Shown here in pieces: positions 9,312-18,383 of a stretch of DNA of 34,556 nucleotides (position 1 is the first letter of the stretch; every line of letters begins with the position of its first letter). Source of the stretch: a virus. Below the pieces are notes generated by a model. It was not told the DNA's origin. It made no database searches and worked only from the letters and a program-made list of their open reading frames with translations. Made by a program: the position numbers and the translations under genes. The DNA is taken from positions 1 through 34,556 of IMG/VR virus record IMGVR_UViG_3300042691_021411; one strand, written 5' to 3'.

Positions 9312-10134
9312 TAATTATTTTAGATATGCGGTTTCACCAAACGACAGGGCCTTTAATATCCCTGTTAATATTACTTTTGATAATTTAGGAAGGGAAGAAG
9401 GTATTGTTGAGTTTGAAAATGAAGTTTTAAAAGATTTAATAAATGGGATTAACGACTTTGAAACAACAAAGTTTGCAAATTCAACTTACCCATTACAACC
9501 TAATAGTACGGATATTAATTATATCTTTTCTTTTTTTGATCCGTCTAACACGATACTAAGTGCCCCATCTACTGCTTGGTCAGACAATTATAATAATACT
9601 GGGTTTTTTGATAATGAGATATATTATTTTGCAAATTCGTTTAAAAATAGTTTTTTCAAATTAGATTTGTACGACACAAAAACAAACGAAAATCAAAGAG
9701 CATTTATAAGTATAGTAATACCTACACAACAAGGTTTAAAAAAACAAGGAACCATCGGGTTTACTAATGTTCAAGTAAATAAACCATCGTTTGTTTTAGA
9801 TTATATTGGTGCTGATAAAGAAGGTTTTTTTATATATTGGTTAAAAGAAAGAGACTACATTGACATTTCTGAATTTTATATGACAGCAAAATTCTTTAAT
9901 GGTAAAACAGGTCAATTCATAAGATTTATGAATGAACCACAATCGACATTCAACGGAAACGATAAATTTAATTTCGACAAAAGCCAATACTTTTATTATA
10001 AAGTTATTTTAGACTACAGTAATTACGAGTATGGAATATATAAAGAACAACCACAATTGAATCAACCACCATCTCTTGTTAGAGTTGGTGACTCGGCTAA
10101 CCCCATAAAATGGTATGAATATGTTAACCCATAA
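9295..10134 (+). CDS. Virion structural protein, baseplate block, unrecognised
   Basis: A 279-residue protein that begins 17 nt before the stop of the upstream gene and ends in a TAATG overlap with the next, so translation is probably coupled at both ends. The sequence is beta-rich and aromatic, with acidic and Asn-rich stretches such as NNYFRYAVSPNDRAFNIPVN at the start and a Tyr-rich end (YFYYKVILDYSNYEYGIY). No domain, signal or membrane helix is recognised. It is counted as structural because it is embedded in the baseplate operon. Confidence 0.5.
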   Translation: MTIVNNNYFRYAVSPNDRAFNIPVNITFDNLGREEGIVEFENEVLKDLINGINDFETTKFANSTYPLQPNSTDINYIFSFFDPSNTILSAPSTAWSDNYNNTGFFDNEIYYFANSFKNSFFKLDLYDTKTNENQRAFISIVIPTQQGLKKQGTIGFTNVQVNKPSFVLDYIGADKEGFFIYWLKERDYIDISEFYMTAKFFNGKTGQFIRFMNEPQSTFNGNDKFNFDKSQYFYYKVILDYSNYEYGIYKEQPQLNQPPSLVRVGDSANPIKWYEYVNP

Positions 10135-11222
10135 TGGATGAAATAAGATATAGTATTGTAATATCACCTGAAAATTTAAAAAGTGATATTTTTACAGAAA
10201 CATATAATAGTGACCACGGTACTAACATATTTGGTATTTTTTCAGGTATGTCTTATGTTTTAAGTGGGGGTACAAATGGTCAATCACTACTTACGGGTTT
10301 AACTATACCTATATTTTTTACTCAAACAATAAATGATTTAGGTGTTTATACGGAGTTTGATGGTGATTTATTACAAAAAGATACATTAACTAACTTTTTA
10401 TATAGTGCCGACACAAATTCACCATATGACGTTTATGTTTACAATACGTCAGGAGATTTAACGGTTTCGTTCCTTTCTTTTTCTAAATTTTTTGTTAATT
10501 GGGGTGATGGTTCCCCAACACAACAAATATCAAATCAACCACTATTACATAGCTATATAAATTCACCTGATAGTTATACAATTTCATTTTCAGGTATTAA
10601 TACTTGGGGTACTACTGTAATACAAAAAGAAATATTTTTACCATATAATAGTGCGACTATTTCTAATTTACAAGGTACCGTAACATTTACACCACAAACA
10701 GGGAATTGGTCAGGAATACCTACAACCTATAACTTTAACTTTACAGGTGATTCACAAAATAATTACCCAGCTCAGGTTTCAAGTACATATACAAATGTTC
10801 CTTTTGTGGTTAGTGGTTATACAACATCTAAACTTACTGATTTAAAAAGATACGGACCGACTAAGTATTCAATTGGTTATCAGTTTATAAAAAATAATCA
10901 AGTATTTGGACAAGTCGATGACATAAATCCTGATTTTACAGAATACACAATTAATGGAATTAAGTATTATGATTTTCCTGATGGAAAAACTTTATTTTTT
11001 GTATTTAGTTCAGGGTTTACTCAGGATAATATTACATTATCGGCTATTACAAAAAATGAGAGACTTTTAGATTTTGTTATGGATCCTGAAGTACAATCAA
11101 ATGTTTATATAGAAAGAGGTAAATATTCGGCATTTGAACCACTACAAAGATTAGGAGAAGTTGATAATATTGGTGACTTAACAAGGTATGGTTACAACTA
11201 TTATAAAATTAATACTGCTTAA
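10134..11222 (+). CDS. Virion protein with PKD-like domain
   Basis: A 362-residue protein starting in a TAATG overlap with the previous gene. About residues 105-168 resemble a PKD/Ig-like beta-sandwich: the diagnostic FFVNWGDGSPT (119-129, WGDGS at 123-127) is followed by LLHSYINSPDSYTISFSG and a TVIQKEIFL strand. PKD domains are protein-protein or glycan-contact modules in secreted bacterial proteins and some phage tail proteins. The N-terminal ~100 residues (a Gly/Ser-rich LSGGTNGQSLLTGLTIP segment) and the C-terminal third (ending near YGYNYYKINTA) match nothing I know. Position suggests a baseplate-peripheral or fibre-attachment protein. Confidence 0.5.
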   Translation: MDEIRYSIVISPENLKSDIFTETYNSDHGTNIFGIFSGMSYVLSGGTNGQSLLTGLTIPIFFTQTINDLGVYTEFDGDLLQKDTLTNFLYSADTNSPYDVYVYNTSGDLTVSFLSFSKFFVNWGDGSPTQQISNQPLLHSYINSPDSYTISFSGINTWGTTVIQKEIFLPYNSATISNLQGTVTFTPQTGNWSGIPTTYNFNFTGDSQNNYPAQVSSTYTNVPFVVSGYTTSKLTDLKRYGPTKYSIGYQFIKNNQVFGQVDDINPDFTEYTINGIKYYDFPDGKTLFFVFSSGFTQDNITLSAITKNERLLDFVMDPEVQSNVYIERGKYSAFEPLQRLGEVDNIGDLTRYGYNYYKINTA

Positions 11223-11237
11223 AAAAAGCACATAAAC

Positions 11238-11245
11238 TATTTATA
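11238..11245 (+). promoter_or_regulatory. TATTTATA octamer, candidate late promoter element
   Basis: An exact copy of the recurring intergenic octamer, in the 32-nt gap before the 302-aa gene. It ends 9 nt before the ATG. If it is a -10-type element, the transcript leader would be very short. Confidence 0.45.
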
Positions 11246-11254
11246 AAATAAAAA

Positions 11255-12163
11255 ATGGCACTTGGAACATATGGTATTGTAAGACCCGCAGATGTATCAC
11301 CAGAAGATGTTGATATATATTTACATTATACGGAATCTAGAGATGTTACAAACAACTTTACATTAAAAAAATTAAATGCTTCAAATATATTAACACCATA
11401 TTTTCATAATGCAAACACAGGTGGTAATGCGGATTTAGAAATTCTTGGTGGATTATACAATTTAAAACTACCTGTCACTGAATTTACAAGAAAGGGTATT
11501 TACACTTTAATGATAAGACCCGCAGAGATAAGAACAACAATTTTAGATTGTGGGGTTTTATCCGCACTACCAAATGTAAAAGGACTTATTGTTGATATAA
11601 ACCAAGTACCTAGCCAGTTTAGAAATAAATTCGTTAATCAAGGGTTAGTTGGGTTTAGAGTTGAATATCTTAATGATAATGGAACAAAAATTACTAATTT
11701 TTATAGAATTGTAACATCATCTTTTTACTGTGAACCTGTAATTAGCGATCAAACAAATACTTCACAAAAGGCAATACGATACCGATACGTAGATACTCCG
11801 ACAGATTTATTATTCTTAACTCTTTCACCTACATCTGCACCAACAAACAAACCAACAGCAACACCTTTTATTGGTCAACCTAACCAGAATATTATTATTA
11901 CAAATACCTTTTTCAACCCAATTACAATTGATATTCAAATGGCTGAACACGATATAGATACATTAGCAATTGCTCTTTACGGTAATCAAACTAAATCTAT
12001 GGAAGATGGTATCTACACTATGTACGACACTTCAGGTAACATCTATAAACAATACAACTTATTTGAAATTAGGGATAATTTCAATGAACTACTTTATGAG
12101 GTTAGACAAGATAGAGGAAGTAACATTGATTTTAGTAAAAACTTTACAAATATTATTAGTTAA
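11255..12163 (+). CDS. Virion structural protein, baseplate block, unrecognised
   Basis: A 302-residue protein preceded by AAAAA and a TATTTATA element, with no Shine-Dalgarno. It starts MALGTYGIVRPADVSPEDVD. A Thr/Pro-rich linker (SPTSAPTNKPTATP, about 190-203) splits it into an N-terminal beta-rich part and a C-terminal part containing a long DIDTLAIALYGNQTKSMEDG segment. It ends in a TAATG overlap with the 1235-aa gene, so the two are probably made in fixed proportion. No family recognised; a structural role is inferred from context. Confidence 0.5.
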   Translation: MALGTYGIVRPADVSPEDVDIYLHYTESRDVTNNFTLKKLNASNILTPYFHNANTGGNADLEILGGLYNLKLPVTEFTRKGIYTLMIRPAEIRTTILDCGVLSALPNVKGLIVDINQVPSQFRNKFVNQGLVGFRVEYLNDNGTKITNFYRIVTSSFYCEPVISDQTNTSQKAIRYRYVDTPTDLLFLTLSPTSAPTNKPTATPFIGQPNQNIIITNTFFNPITIDIQMAEHDIDTLAIALYGNQTKSMEDGIYTMYDTSGNIYKQYNLFEIRDNFNELLYEVRQDRGSNIDFSKNFTNIIS

Positions 12164-15100
12164 TGGCTAAAAAGAAATTTCAATATCCACCGGCACCTCC
12201 TGTAGGTAACGACACACCATTTGATAGTATTGTTGGTATACAACAAACAACAGGCGGTGGGTTAACTTTAGGTACTTTTGAATTTACTAGAGGCATATAC
12301 GAAAAGGTTAATAGAAAATTTGATCAAGGGATATTCTCTAAAAAATACAATTTAGAAAATTTAGAGATTACAGACGTTGCTGAGACCAAAAAGTTAATAC
12401 AAAAAAACTTTAAAGTTTATCCTAATTTCGATATATCGCAAGTAACAAGTTTTACTTTATACGGTTCATTACAAAAAAGAATATCAACATCAGTAACAAA
12501 AATAATTAACTATTTTCCTGCAGCATTAGAAGTTTATAGTGCAACAACAAACTTAACAACAGGTCTTACCGTAACAAACATTGTCTATGACCCTATAGAA
12601 GATGAGACAGAATTAGAAGTAAACGCAGCATTTGCAAGAAACCCTTTTGAAATTGATTATAGTATTAATTCTGTGAGAAATATTGAAGTTAGACCGATGA
12701 AAGTTTCTAAGTATAGGGACTTAACTAACGAATTTACAAATTACTCTTTATGTGTCGGAAACGTAGATAATGAATTTCAAATACTTGAATTAGAACCAAC
12801 AGATAAAGTTGGAAGTGGTTATATTTTTATGGTAGTTAAAGGAAATCCATTTTCCGGACAAAACGATAGTACAGAAACTGTTATTATTAAACCAAATAAA
12901 ATGAAAACCCAAGAAATTTTAAAAAATGATTTCGATGAGGTTGAAAAATTTTTATTAAATACCGAAACATTCCCTAAATATACCGCATCTTTTAGTTATC
13001 CAGAATATTCTGATGACGGAGCTTATGTTACAAAAATAAGAAAAATAACTTGGACATTAGATGGTTTATGGAATTTAGATATTATATCATCAAACTTTGA
13101 AACGTATTTGGATTCACTTAATTTAGTTTGTGAAAATTTAGATGAATTTAAAACAAACTTAATTTCTAGATTCCTTATAACAGGATCGTTAAAGGAATTT
13201 GATACTTCTGACCAAAGAATGGAGAAGGTATTTCAAATTTATGGTAGAAGTTTTGATGAGGTAAAAAAGTTTATAGATGCTTTAGCCAATATGAATTCAG
13301 TAAATTATAAAGTTCAAAACGATATACCATCTGTTCTTTTAACTAATTTGGCTCAAACACTAGGGATGAATACTAACATCTCACCTATCAATAATGAAGA
13401 CTTATTAAATTCACTTTTTAAAGTACCCGATCAAAGCAGTTATCAAGGCCAATCACAAGATTCAACACCACAAGAACTTAATTATCAATATTATAGAAAT
13501 TTAATACTAAATTCTGCTTACATGTTCAAAACAAAAGGAACTAGACAGTCTTTAGAATATATAATGAGATTTATTGGGGCACCTGAAGCATTAACAGAAT
13601 TTAATGAGATTGTTTATTTGGCCGACACTAAAATTAACGTAGATGACTTTAAAGAAGAGTATGTTAATATAAGTGCTGGATCGGTCTATGTTGAAACACC
13701 AGTATTAGACCCAACAAATGTTTTTTCAATTCAAGGGGTTACATATACTGGATTTACAACTGATGGAGTAATAGAAAATAATTTATTTGGAGAAACAGAC
13801 TTTCCAATAGACGATAATGGTTATCCTAAAACACCAAGAACAACTGGTGATTATTTTTTTCAAAAAGGATCTGGATGGTTTGAACAAACACCAAAACATA
13901 GATCACCACAAGAAGTTGATTTAGAAAATTCAGAACTTAATCAAAACAACCCTTTAGTTATCACAAAACTAAAACCTTATAGTTTTGGACAAGAATTTTT
14001 AGATAGATATAGAAAGTTTCCTTTTTTAAATAAAGGTTATACAATAACAAAGATTTCAGATAACCAAAAGTCTTGGCCGTCAACTTCAACAGGAGTTAGA
14101 AAAAACGATGTAAACTTCAATGGTGTAAATTATACCGTACAAGATGACAGATTGGTAATCAACTCAAAAAACATAGAATTAAACGTAAATGTTGGACAAG
14201 GTTTGATATATGATGTTTGGGATATGTCTGTTAAATTTAATTACCCAATACCAAATTCAGGATTAACAAGTCCATACCCATATCCCGGAGCAATTGATTG
14301 GACATTTGTTAATCCAAAACCAAAAGAAAAAACGTTTTTTGAATTTGCTCAAACATTTTTTAATAATTTAATAAATGTAAGAAATAGACAATATATTAAT
14401 GATGGTAAAACGGGAGGTTATCCAGCATTACAATCAATATATTGGAAATACCTTCAATCTGAAGAAACCGTAGGTATACCATCAAATAAGTTTACTTATC
14501 AAAAAATGATTGATTATACTTTAGGTTTAGGAAATCATTGGCAAAGGCTTTTGGAACAAGTAGTCCCTGCAACTACGCTTTGGTTAACAGGTGCAAAATA
14601 CGAAAATTCAATTTTTCATAGACAAAAGTTTGTATATAGGAGACAGAGAGGTTGTGTATTTATACCTGTTGAATGTATACCTTGTGAATATAATGGTCAA
14701 GTATTTGCATATGACTGTATTGATCAAACCCTAACTTGTAATTTAAGTAATATAACATCATCAACAGGTGCGGTTGCTTTAAACTCCACATTACAAAACT
14801 TTTTACAGTCTCAGGGCGTTACTACTCAACAATGTGACACAAATAGTATTGTTTCAAATTGGTTTATTGATTGTAGATTAGATAATGATATATTAATACA
14901 AGAAAATTTTTATACAGGGTACGGACCTAACGGATATCCAACACAATCTGAAATAATTAACGCGATTAATGATAAGTTAGTTGGGCTTTATGATTACGGG
15001 CTAAATTATTATTTGGCGGGTAATACCCTGACTGTTAGTAATTCAACATGTTATGATGATTTTACAAATAAGACATTATATATAAACATAGGGGTTAACA

Positions 15101-15870
15101 TTGATATTAATTGTGATAACACGCCAACACCTACCCCAACACCAACTCCAACTCCAACATCTACACCTGTCCCTGGATCATATGTAACTAAATTCGCTCA
15201 ACCAGGATTAATCCAATTTGGTGGTGTTTGGCCCTTACCTAGAACATATTCATATACTTTTACACTTGTTGGTGCGCCAAATGATGTATTAACAATAGAA
15301 ATGAAAATGCCTTACACTTTTGGTTGGAACGTAACAACAGCTATAGATTCGGTTATATATCCACACGGAGTTACCACCACTTTTAACGTGACACTTAATT
15401 CGTCTGGAACTAAATCATTTGTATTAAGTGTTTCGGGAGACACAACTCAAGCATCAAGTACCGTTGGTCAGATAAATCATTTATTCAGAATAATATCATC
15501 AAGTTTAGGTACACCAATAAGTACGTCAGCATTTAGGGCTAATAGAAATACTTCAACCTCAGGAGGACCAATACCATCAGAAGCACATATTGGACTATTA
15601 AATATAAGTGCTACAACAAGTGGGGATTCTTGTAATAATTTTTTACCTGAAACAATTTATAGGATAAATACTAATAATATAAATGTGGGATCAAGAGTTT
15701 TTTCAGGTGCCACTGGAAATATGCCGGTTAATGGAAATAATAATTGGGTTTGTTTTGTTAGGTCTAACCAACCAAATAAACAAACAATTAGTGGAAATTT
15801 AATTTTTGAATCTAAAAGGGCTGTACAAATTGACAGTGCTGGGTATGTAATAAACGTCGTACCATGTTAA
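12163..15870 (+). CDS. Tail protein I-like (P2 gpI / gp7-type) with adhesin-like C-terminus
   Basis: A 1235-residue multidomain protein. Residues about 340-480 resemble the phage tail-protein-I family (P2 gpI; T4 gp7 and TssG are the functional equivalents). The segment LILNSAYMFKTKGTRQSLEY followed by IMRFIGAP (about 446-475) matches its helical 'KGT...L' motif. Residues about 855-985 form a Cys-containing region that closely resembles the C-terminal region of the next gene's product. A Pro-Thr tract (987-1004) then links to a ~230-residue C-terminal beta-rich domain. The likely reading is a wedge protein whose C-terminus projects outward as an adhesin. The gpI-like part is moderately supported; the fused C-terminal layout is seen directly. 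Confidence 0.6.
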   Translation: MAKKKFQYPPAPPVGNDTPFDSIVGIQQTTGGGLTLGTFEFTRGIYEKVNRKFDQGIFSKKYNLENLEITDVAETKKLIQKNFKVYPNFDISQVTSFTLYGSLQKRISTSVTKIINYFPAALEVYSATTNLTTGLTVTNIVYDPIEDETELEVNAAFARNPFEIDYSINSVRNIEVRPMKVSKYRDLTNEFTNYSLCVGNVDNEFQILELEPTDKVGSGYIFMVVKGNPFSGQNDSTETVIIKPNKMKTQEILKNDFDEVEKFLLNTETFPKYTASFSYPEYSDDGAYVTKIRKITWTLDGLWNLDIISSNFETYLDSLNLVCENLDEFKTNLISRFLITGSLKEFDTSDQRMEKVFQIYGRSFDEVKKFIDALANMNSVNYKVQNDIPSVLLTNLAQTLGMNTNISPINNEDLLNSLFKVPDQSSYQGQSQDSTPQELNYQYYRNLILNSAYMFKTKGTRQSLEYIMRFIGAPEALTEFNEIVYLADTKINVDDFKEEYVNISAGSVYVETPVLDPTNVFSIQGVTYTGFTTDGVIENNLFGETDFPIDDNGYPKTPRTTGDYFFQKGSGWFEQTPKHRSPQEVDLENSELNQNNPLVITKLKPYSFGQEFLDRYRKFPFLNKGYTITKISDNQKSWPSTSTGVRKNDVNFNGVNYTVQDDRLVINSKNIELNVNVGQGLIYDVWDMSVKFNYPIPNSGLTSPYPYPGAIDWTFVNPKPKEKTFFEFAQTFFNNLINVRNRQYINDGKTGGYPALQSIYWKYLQSEETVGIPSNKFTYQKMIDYTLGLGNHWQRLLEQVVPATTLWLTGAKYENSIFHRQKFVYRRQRGCVFIPVECIPCEYNGQVFAYDCIDQTLTCNLSNITSSTGAVALNSTLQNFLQSQGVTTQQCDTNSIVSNWFIDCRLDNDILIQENFYTGYGPNGYPTQSEIINAINDKLVGLYDYGLNYYLAGNTLTVSNSTCYDDFTNKTLYINIGVNIDINCDNTPTPTPTPTPTPTSTPVPGSYVTKFAQPGLIQFGGVWPLPRTYSYTFTLVGAPNDVLTIEMKMPYTFGWNVTTAIDSVIYPHGVTTTFNVTLNSSGTKSFVLSVSGDTTQASSTVGQINHLFRIISSSLGTPISTSAFRANRNTSTSGGPIPSEAHIGLLNISATTSGDSCNNFLPETIYRINTNNINVGSRVFSGATGNMPVNGNNNWVCFVRSNQPNKQTISGNLIFESKRAVQIDSAGYVINVVPC
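15121..15174 (+). repeat. Pro-Thr coding repeat tract 1
   Basis: A run of CCAACx/ACTCCA-type hexamers encodes alternating Thr-Pro (residues ~987-1004 of the 1235-aa protein). It separates the domain shared with the neighbouring gene from the terminal domain. Low-complexity DNA of this kind is prone to slippage, so tract length may vary between relatives. Confidence 0.8.
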
Positions 15871-15887
15871 TGACTAAATAAAATACT

Positions 15888-15921
15888 ATCAAAAAATAAT
15901 TTAATAAATTGAATTTTTGAT
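15888..15921 (+). other. Nested inverted repeat in leader of the SprB-repeat gene
   Basis: ATCAAAAA (15888-15895) pairs with TTTTTGAT (15914-15921). Inside it, AATTT (15898-15902) pairs with AAATT (15906-15910). It lies immediately before a TATTTATA element. The outer arms are not conserved in the related leader at 22654, so a conserved RNA function is doubtful. A weak terminator for the upstream gene is possible. Confidence 0.3.
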
Positions 15922-15954
15922 TATTTATATAATAAAGTAAATTTTTAAATGGCG
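15892..15954 (+). repeat. Duplicated gene leader, copy 1
   Basis: This leader and the one at 22654-22715 share a 17-nt block (15892-15908) and a 22-nt identical block (15919-15940) holding the TATTTATA element, then T-rich sequence and ATGGCG. It precedes the 808-aa SprB-repeat gene. The match is long enough to indicate duplication or recombination rather than chance A/T similarity. Confidence 0.75.
15922..15929 (+). promoter_or_regulatory. TATTTATA octamer, candidate late promoter element
   Basis: An exact copy of the recurring octamer inside duplicated leader copy 1, ending 19 nt before the ATG of the SprB-repeat gene. Conservation of the flanking bases with the leader at 22684 makes this one of the better-supported sites. 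Confidence 0.5.
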
Positions 15955-18375
15955 TATTGTATATCAGGTTTAACTAATGGTGTTTATTTATACACAGATT
16001 GTTGTGGAATATTACAAAGAGGGGCATCAGTTGGTGAAAGTGTTTGTATAGATAGTGCGTTTTCTGGCAGTGCTTCAGGTATTGTCATATATTCGGCAAT
16101 TACTTGTACTGAAAATTGTAATGGAGGACCATTAGGTTATAGTTTTACAGTTACAGGAACTTGTTACGCCGGTTCAGGAACTACAGTCATTGAAGTTTAT
16201 AATGGACAACCTGTTTACACCATTAATAATGTTATTCCCGGAACTTTAGGTTCACAAACCGGGTTTGGTCCATTCACTTTTAGTGGTTTAAGTGCCGGTA
16301 CATACACATATAGAATTAATGATTCGTCAGGAGGGGTTAATGAAGACATATACGTTAACGTAATTGTAAGTGATTGTTTTAGGACTTTTGCTTATGGTGC
16401 GTCAGGAACCACTTGTGGTTTAGATAATGGTTCTTTTTATGTTAATTGTGATAGTTCGGCGTCACCTTATACTTTTCTTTTGTATGATACTGTAAATTTA
16501 CTTAGGGTAGAAACATCAGCTACATTACCATATCAGTTCACTAATTTAAGTGCTGGAACTTACTATGTAACTGTAGTAAATTATGGTAATGTTTCTGCAT
16601 ACACTGGTACTGTAGTAATAATACCTAGCGTCGGTGTTGATTTTGGTTTTTGGAAAGTAGATACATCGACTTGTGTTGTTGATAAAGGAAAGCTCGCGGT
16701 CACAGGAGTAACCGGTACAGGTCCTTTCACATATTTATGGTCTAATGGTGAAACAACATCATTAATTACAGGATTAACACAAGGATCGTACACTTGTACT
16801 GTTACTGATAGTTTAGGTTGTCAAACAACAAAAAGTGAATTAATCGGTGTGGTAGAACCATTGGGTGTTGGGTTAGTCACATCTGTTGAACCATCATGTT
16901 TTGCTTCAGACGGTTCATTAACATATACTATAACAGGAGGTTCTAGACCTTTATATTTTTCAGCAAACACAGGACAAGTTGGATACACATTCGACGATAC
17001 AATTGTAATAAATAATTTGAGTAGTGGATCTTATATCACTACTGTTAGAGATGCCAATTTTTGTGAAATAGTTTTAAATGGGTTTGTTACACCACAAAAT
17101 GGGTTTACGGTCGTAGACACTATAATTACAAACTCTAATTGCAATCAACAAAATGGTAGTGTTAATGTGCAATTGGCAGGACAAAACGGATTTTATACTT
17201 ACGTTTTATCAGGTCAATCAAGCGGCACTATATTAACAAGTACGAGTCAAAATCAATCACACACATTTAATAATTTACCAAACGATAATTATATTTTAGC
17301 GATTTCAGGATCAGGTACAAATTGTTTTTATAATTCAACACTAACAATAAATTCAGAGCAAAAGTTTACTATTAGTGCAACAACTACAAATGCAACTTGT
17401 AATCAATATAATGGACAAATACAAGTTAATGTTTCTTCTGGTTATACGGCACCTTTAGATTACTTTTTAAGTGACGGTCAATCAAATATTAATAGCCCAT
17501 TTTCTGCGAATACTTTTTATAATCTTAATGCGGGTACCTACACTTTGAATGTTGTTGACGATTCTGGTTGCTCAGTTTCTGAAACAATAACAATCGCAAC
17601 AACTCAAGGAGTTGTATTTTCGGTAACAGAGACAAATTGTACTAATGGTAGTAATGGAGAGGCTTTAGTTACAATATATCAAGGATCTCCACCATATAGT
17701 TATTTTTGGTCAAATAACATACCTGACGATCAATCGGGGTTTCAAATACAAGGATTGAGTGCCGGTACATACACTGTTCAAGTAATTGACAACAATGGGT
17801 GCTCATCTACACAAACATTTCAAATTGTATGTAATGGGTTACTTTATACTGGTTATGAAATTTTTACAATCTGTAAAGATCAATTTACAACAACAACAGG
17901 GACTCAAAGAGGGTTTGATGAAATGTTAAACGAGGGTTATATGGACATTACATCAGGGTATACCGGATGTAGTTTTAATAGTGCTGAATTTATTGCTCAA
18001 ATAAATATAAATGGAACGGCATTTACCCAAAGTTTTTATACTGCAACCACTCTAAACGATGTGCCACAAGATAGTTTATGGCAATCAGCGATAGAAAGTA
18101 TGTTGTCGGGTATTACAGAAGTTGGTGAATATACTATTGATATACTAAATAACACATTAGAAATAAAGTCTAACTGTAGTGGGGACTTTGATCCTTTAGC
18201 TGACGCACCATTTAGTTTATCGTTACAAATAATTTATGATGTTACTTGTACTGAAAACGTTACACCGACTCCAACACCAACCGTTACGCCAACACCAACT
18301 CCAACCGTTACACCAACTCCGACACCAGTAATTTGCAATATGTCTGGATACACATTTGAAATAAACCAACCATAA
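15949..18375 (+). CDS. Tail adhesin with about seven SprB-type repeats
   Basis: An 808-residue protein made largely of tandem SprB-type repeats at roughly 85-138, 158-225, 250-293, 330-378, 408-465, 495-546 and 577-624. The clearest are GPFTYLWSNGETTSLITGL followed by GSYTCTVTDSLGC, and SPPYSYFWSN followed by GLSAGTYTVQVIDNNGCSS. SprB repeats are known from the flavobacterial gliding adhesin SprB and similar cell-surface proteins, so this is a phage surface protein using host-adhesin architecture. The N-terminus (GVYLYTDCCG) is a Cys-containing cap with no signal peptide. Residues about 660-765 match a region of the upstream 1235-aa protein. A Pro-Thr tract (772-794) and short tail CNMSGYTFEINQP follow. 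Likely a tail fibre or receptor-binding protein. Confidence 0.7.
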   Translation: MAYCISGLTNGVYLYTDCCGILQRGASVGESVCIDSAFSGSASGIVIYSAITCTENCNGGPLGYSFTVTGTCYAGSGTTVIEVYNGQPVYTINNVIPGTLGSQTGFGPFTFSGLSAGTYTYRINDSSGGVNEDIYVNVIVSDCFRTFAYGASGTTCGLDNGSFYVNCDSSASPYTFLLYDTVNLLRVETSATLPYQFTNLSAGTYYVTVVNYGNVSAYTGTVVIIPSVGVDFGFWKVDTSTCVVDKGKLAVTGVTGTGPFTYLWSNGETTSLITGLTQGSYTCTVTDSLGCQTTKSELIGVVEPLGVGLVTSVEPSCFASDGSLTYTITGGSRPLYFSANTGQVGYTFDDTIVINNLSSGSYITTVRDANFCEIVLNGFVTPQNGFTVVDTIITNSNCNQQNGSVNVQLAGQNGFYTYVLSGQSSGTILTSTSQNQSHTFNNLPNDNYILAISGSGTNCFYNSTLTINSEQKFTISATTTNATCNQYNGQIQVNVSSGYTAPLDYFLSDGQSNINSPFSANTFYNLNAGTYTLNVVDDSGCSVSETITIATTQGVVFSVTETNCTNGSNGEALVTIYQGSPPYSYFWSNNIPDDQSGFQIQGLSAGTYTVQVIDNNGCSSTQTFQIVCNGLLYTGYEIFTICKDQFTTTTGTQRGFDEMLNEGYMDITSGYTGCSFNSAEFIAQININGTAFTQSFYTATTLNDVPQDSLWQSAIESMLSGITEVGEYTIDILNNTLEIKSNCSGDFDPLADAPFSLSLQIIYDVTCTENVTPTPTPTVTPTPTPTVTPTPTPVICNMSGYTFEINQP
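18262..18330 (+). repeat. Pro-Thr coding repeat tract 2
   Basis: Encodes three Thr-Pro blocks separated by Thr-Val (TPTPTPTV pattern) near the C-terminus of the SprB-repeat protein. It follows the same domain that precedes tract 1 at 15121, so domain plus tract behave as one movable unit. Confidence 0.8.
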
Positions 18376-18383
18376 TTTATAAT

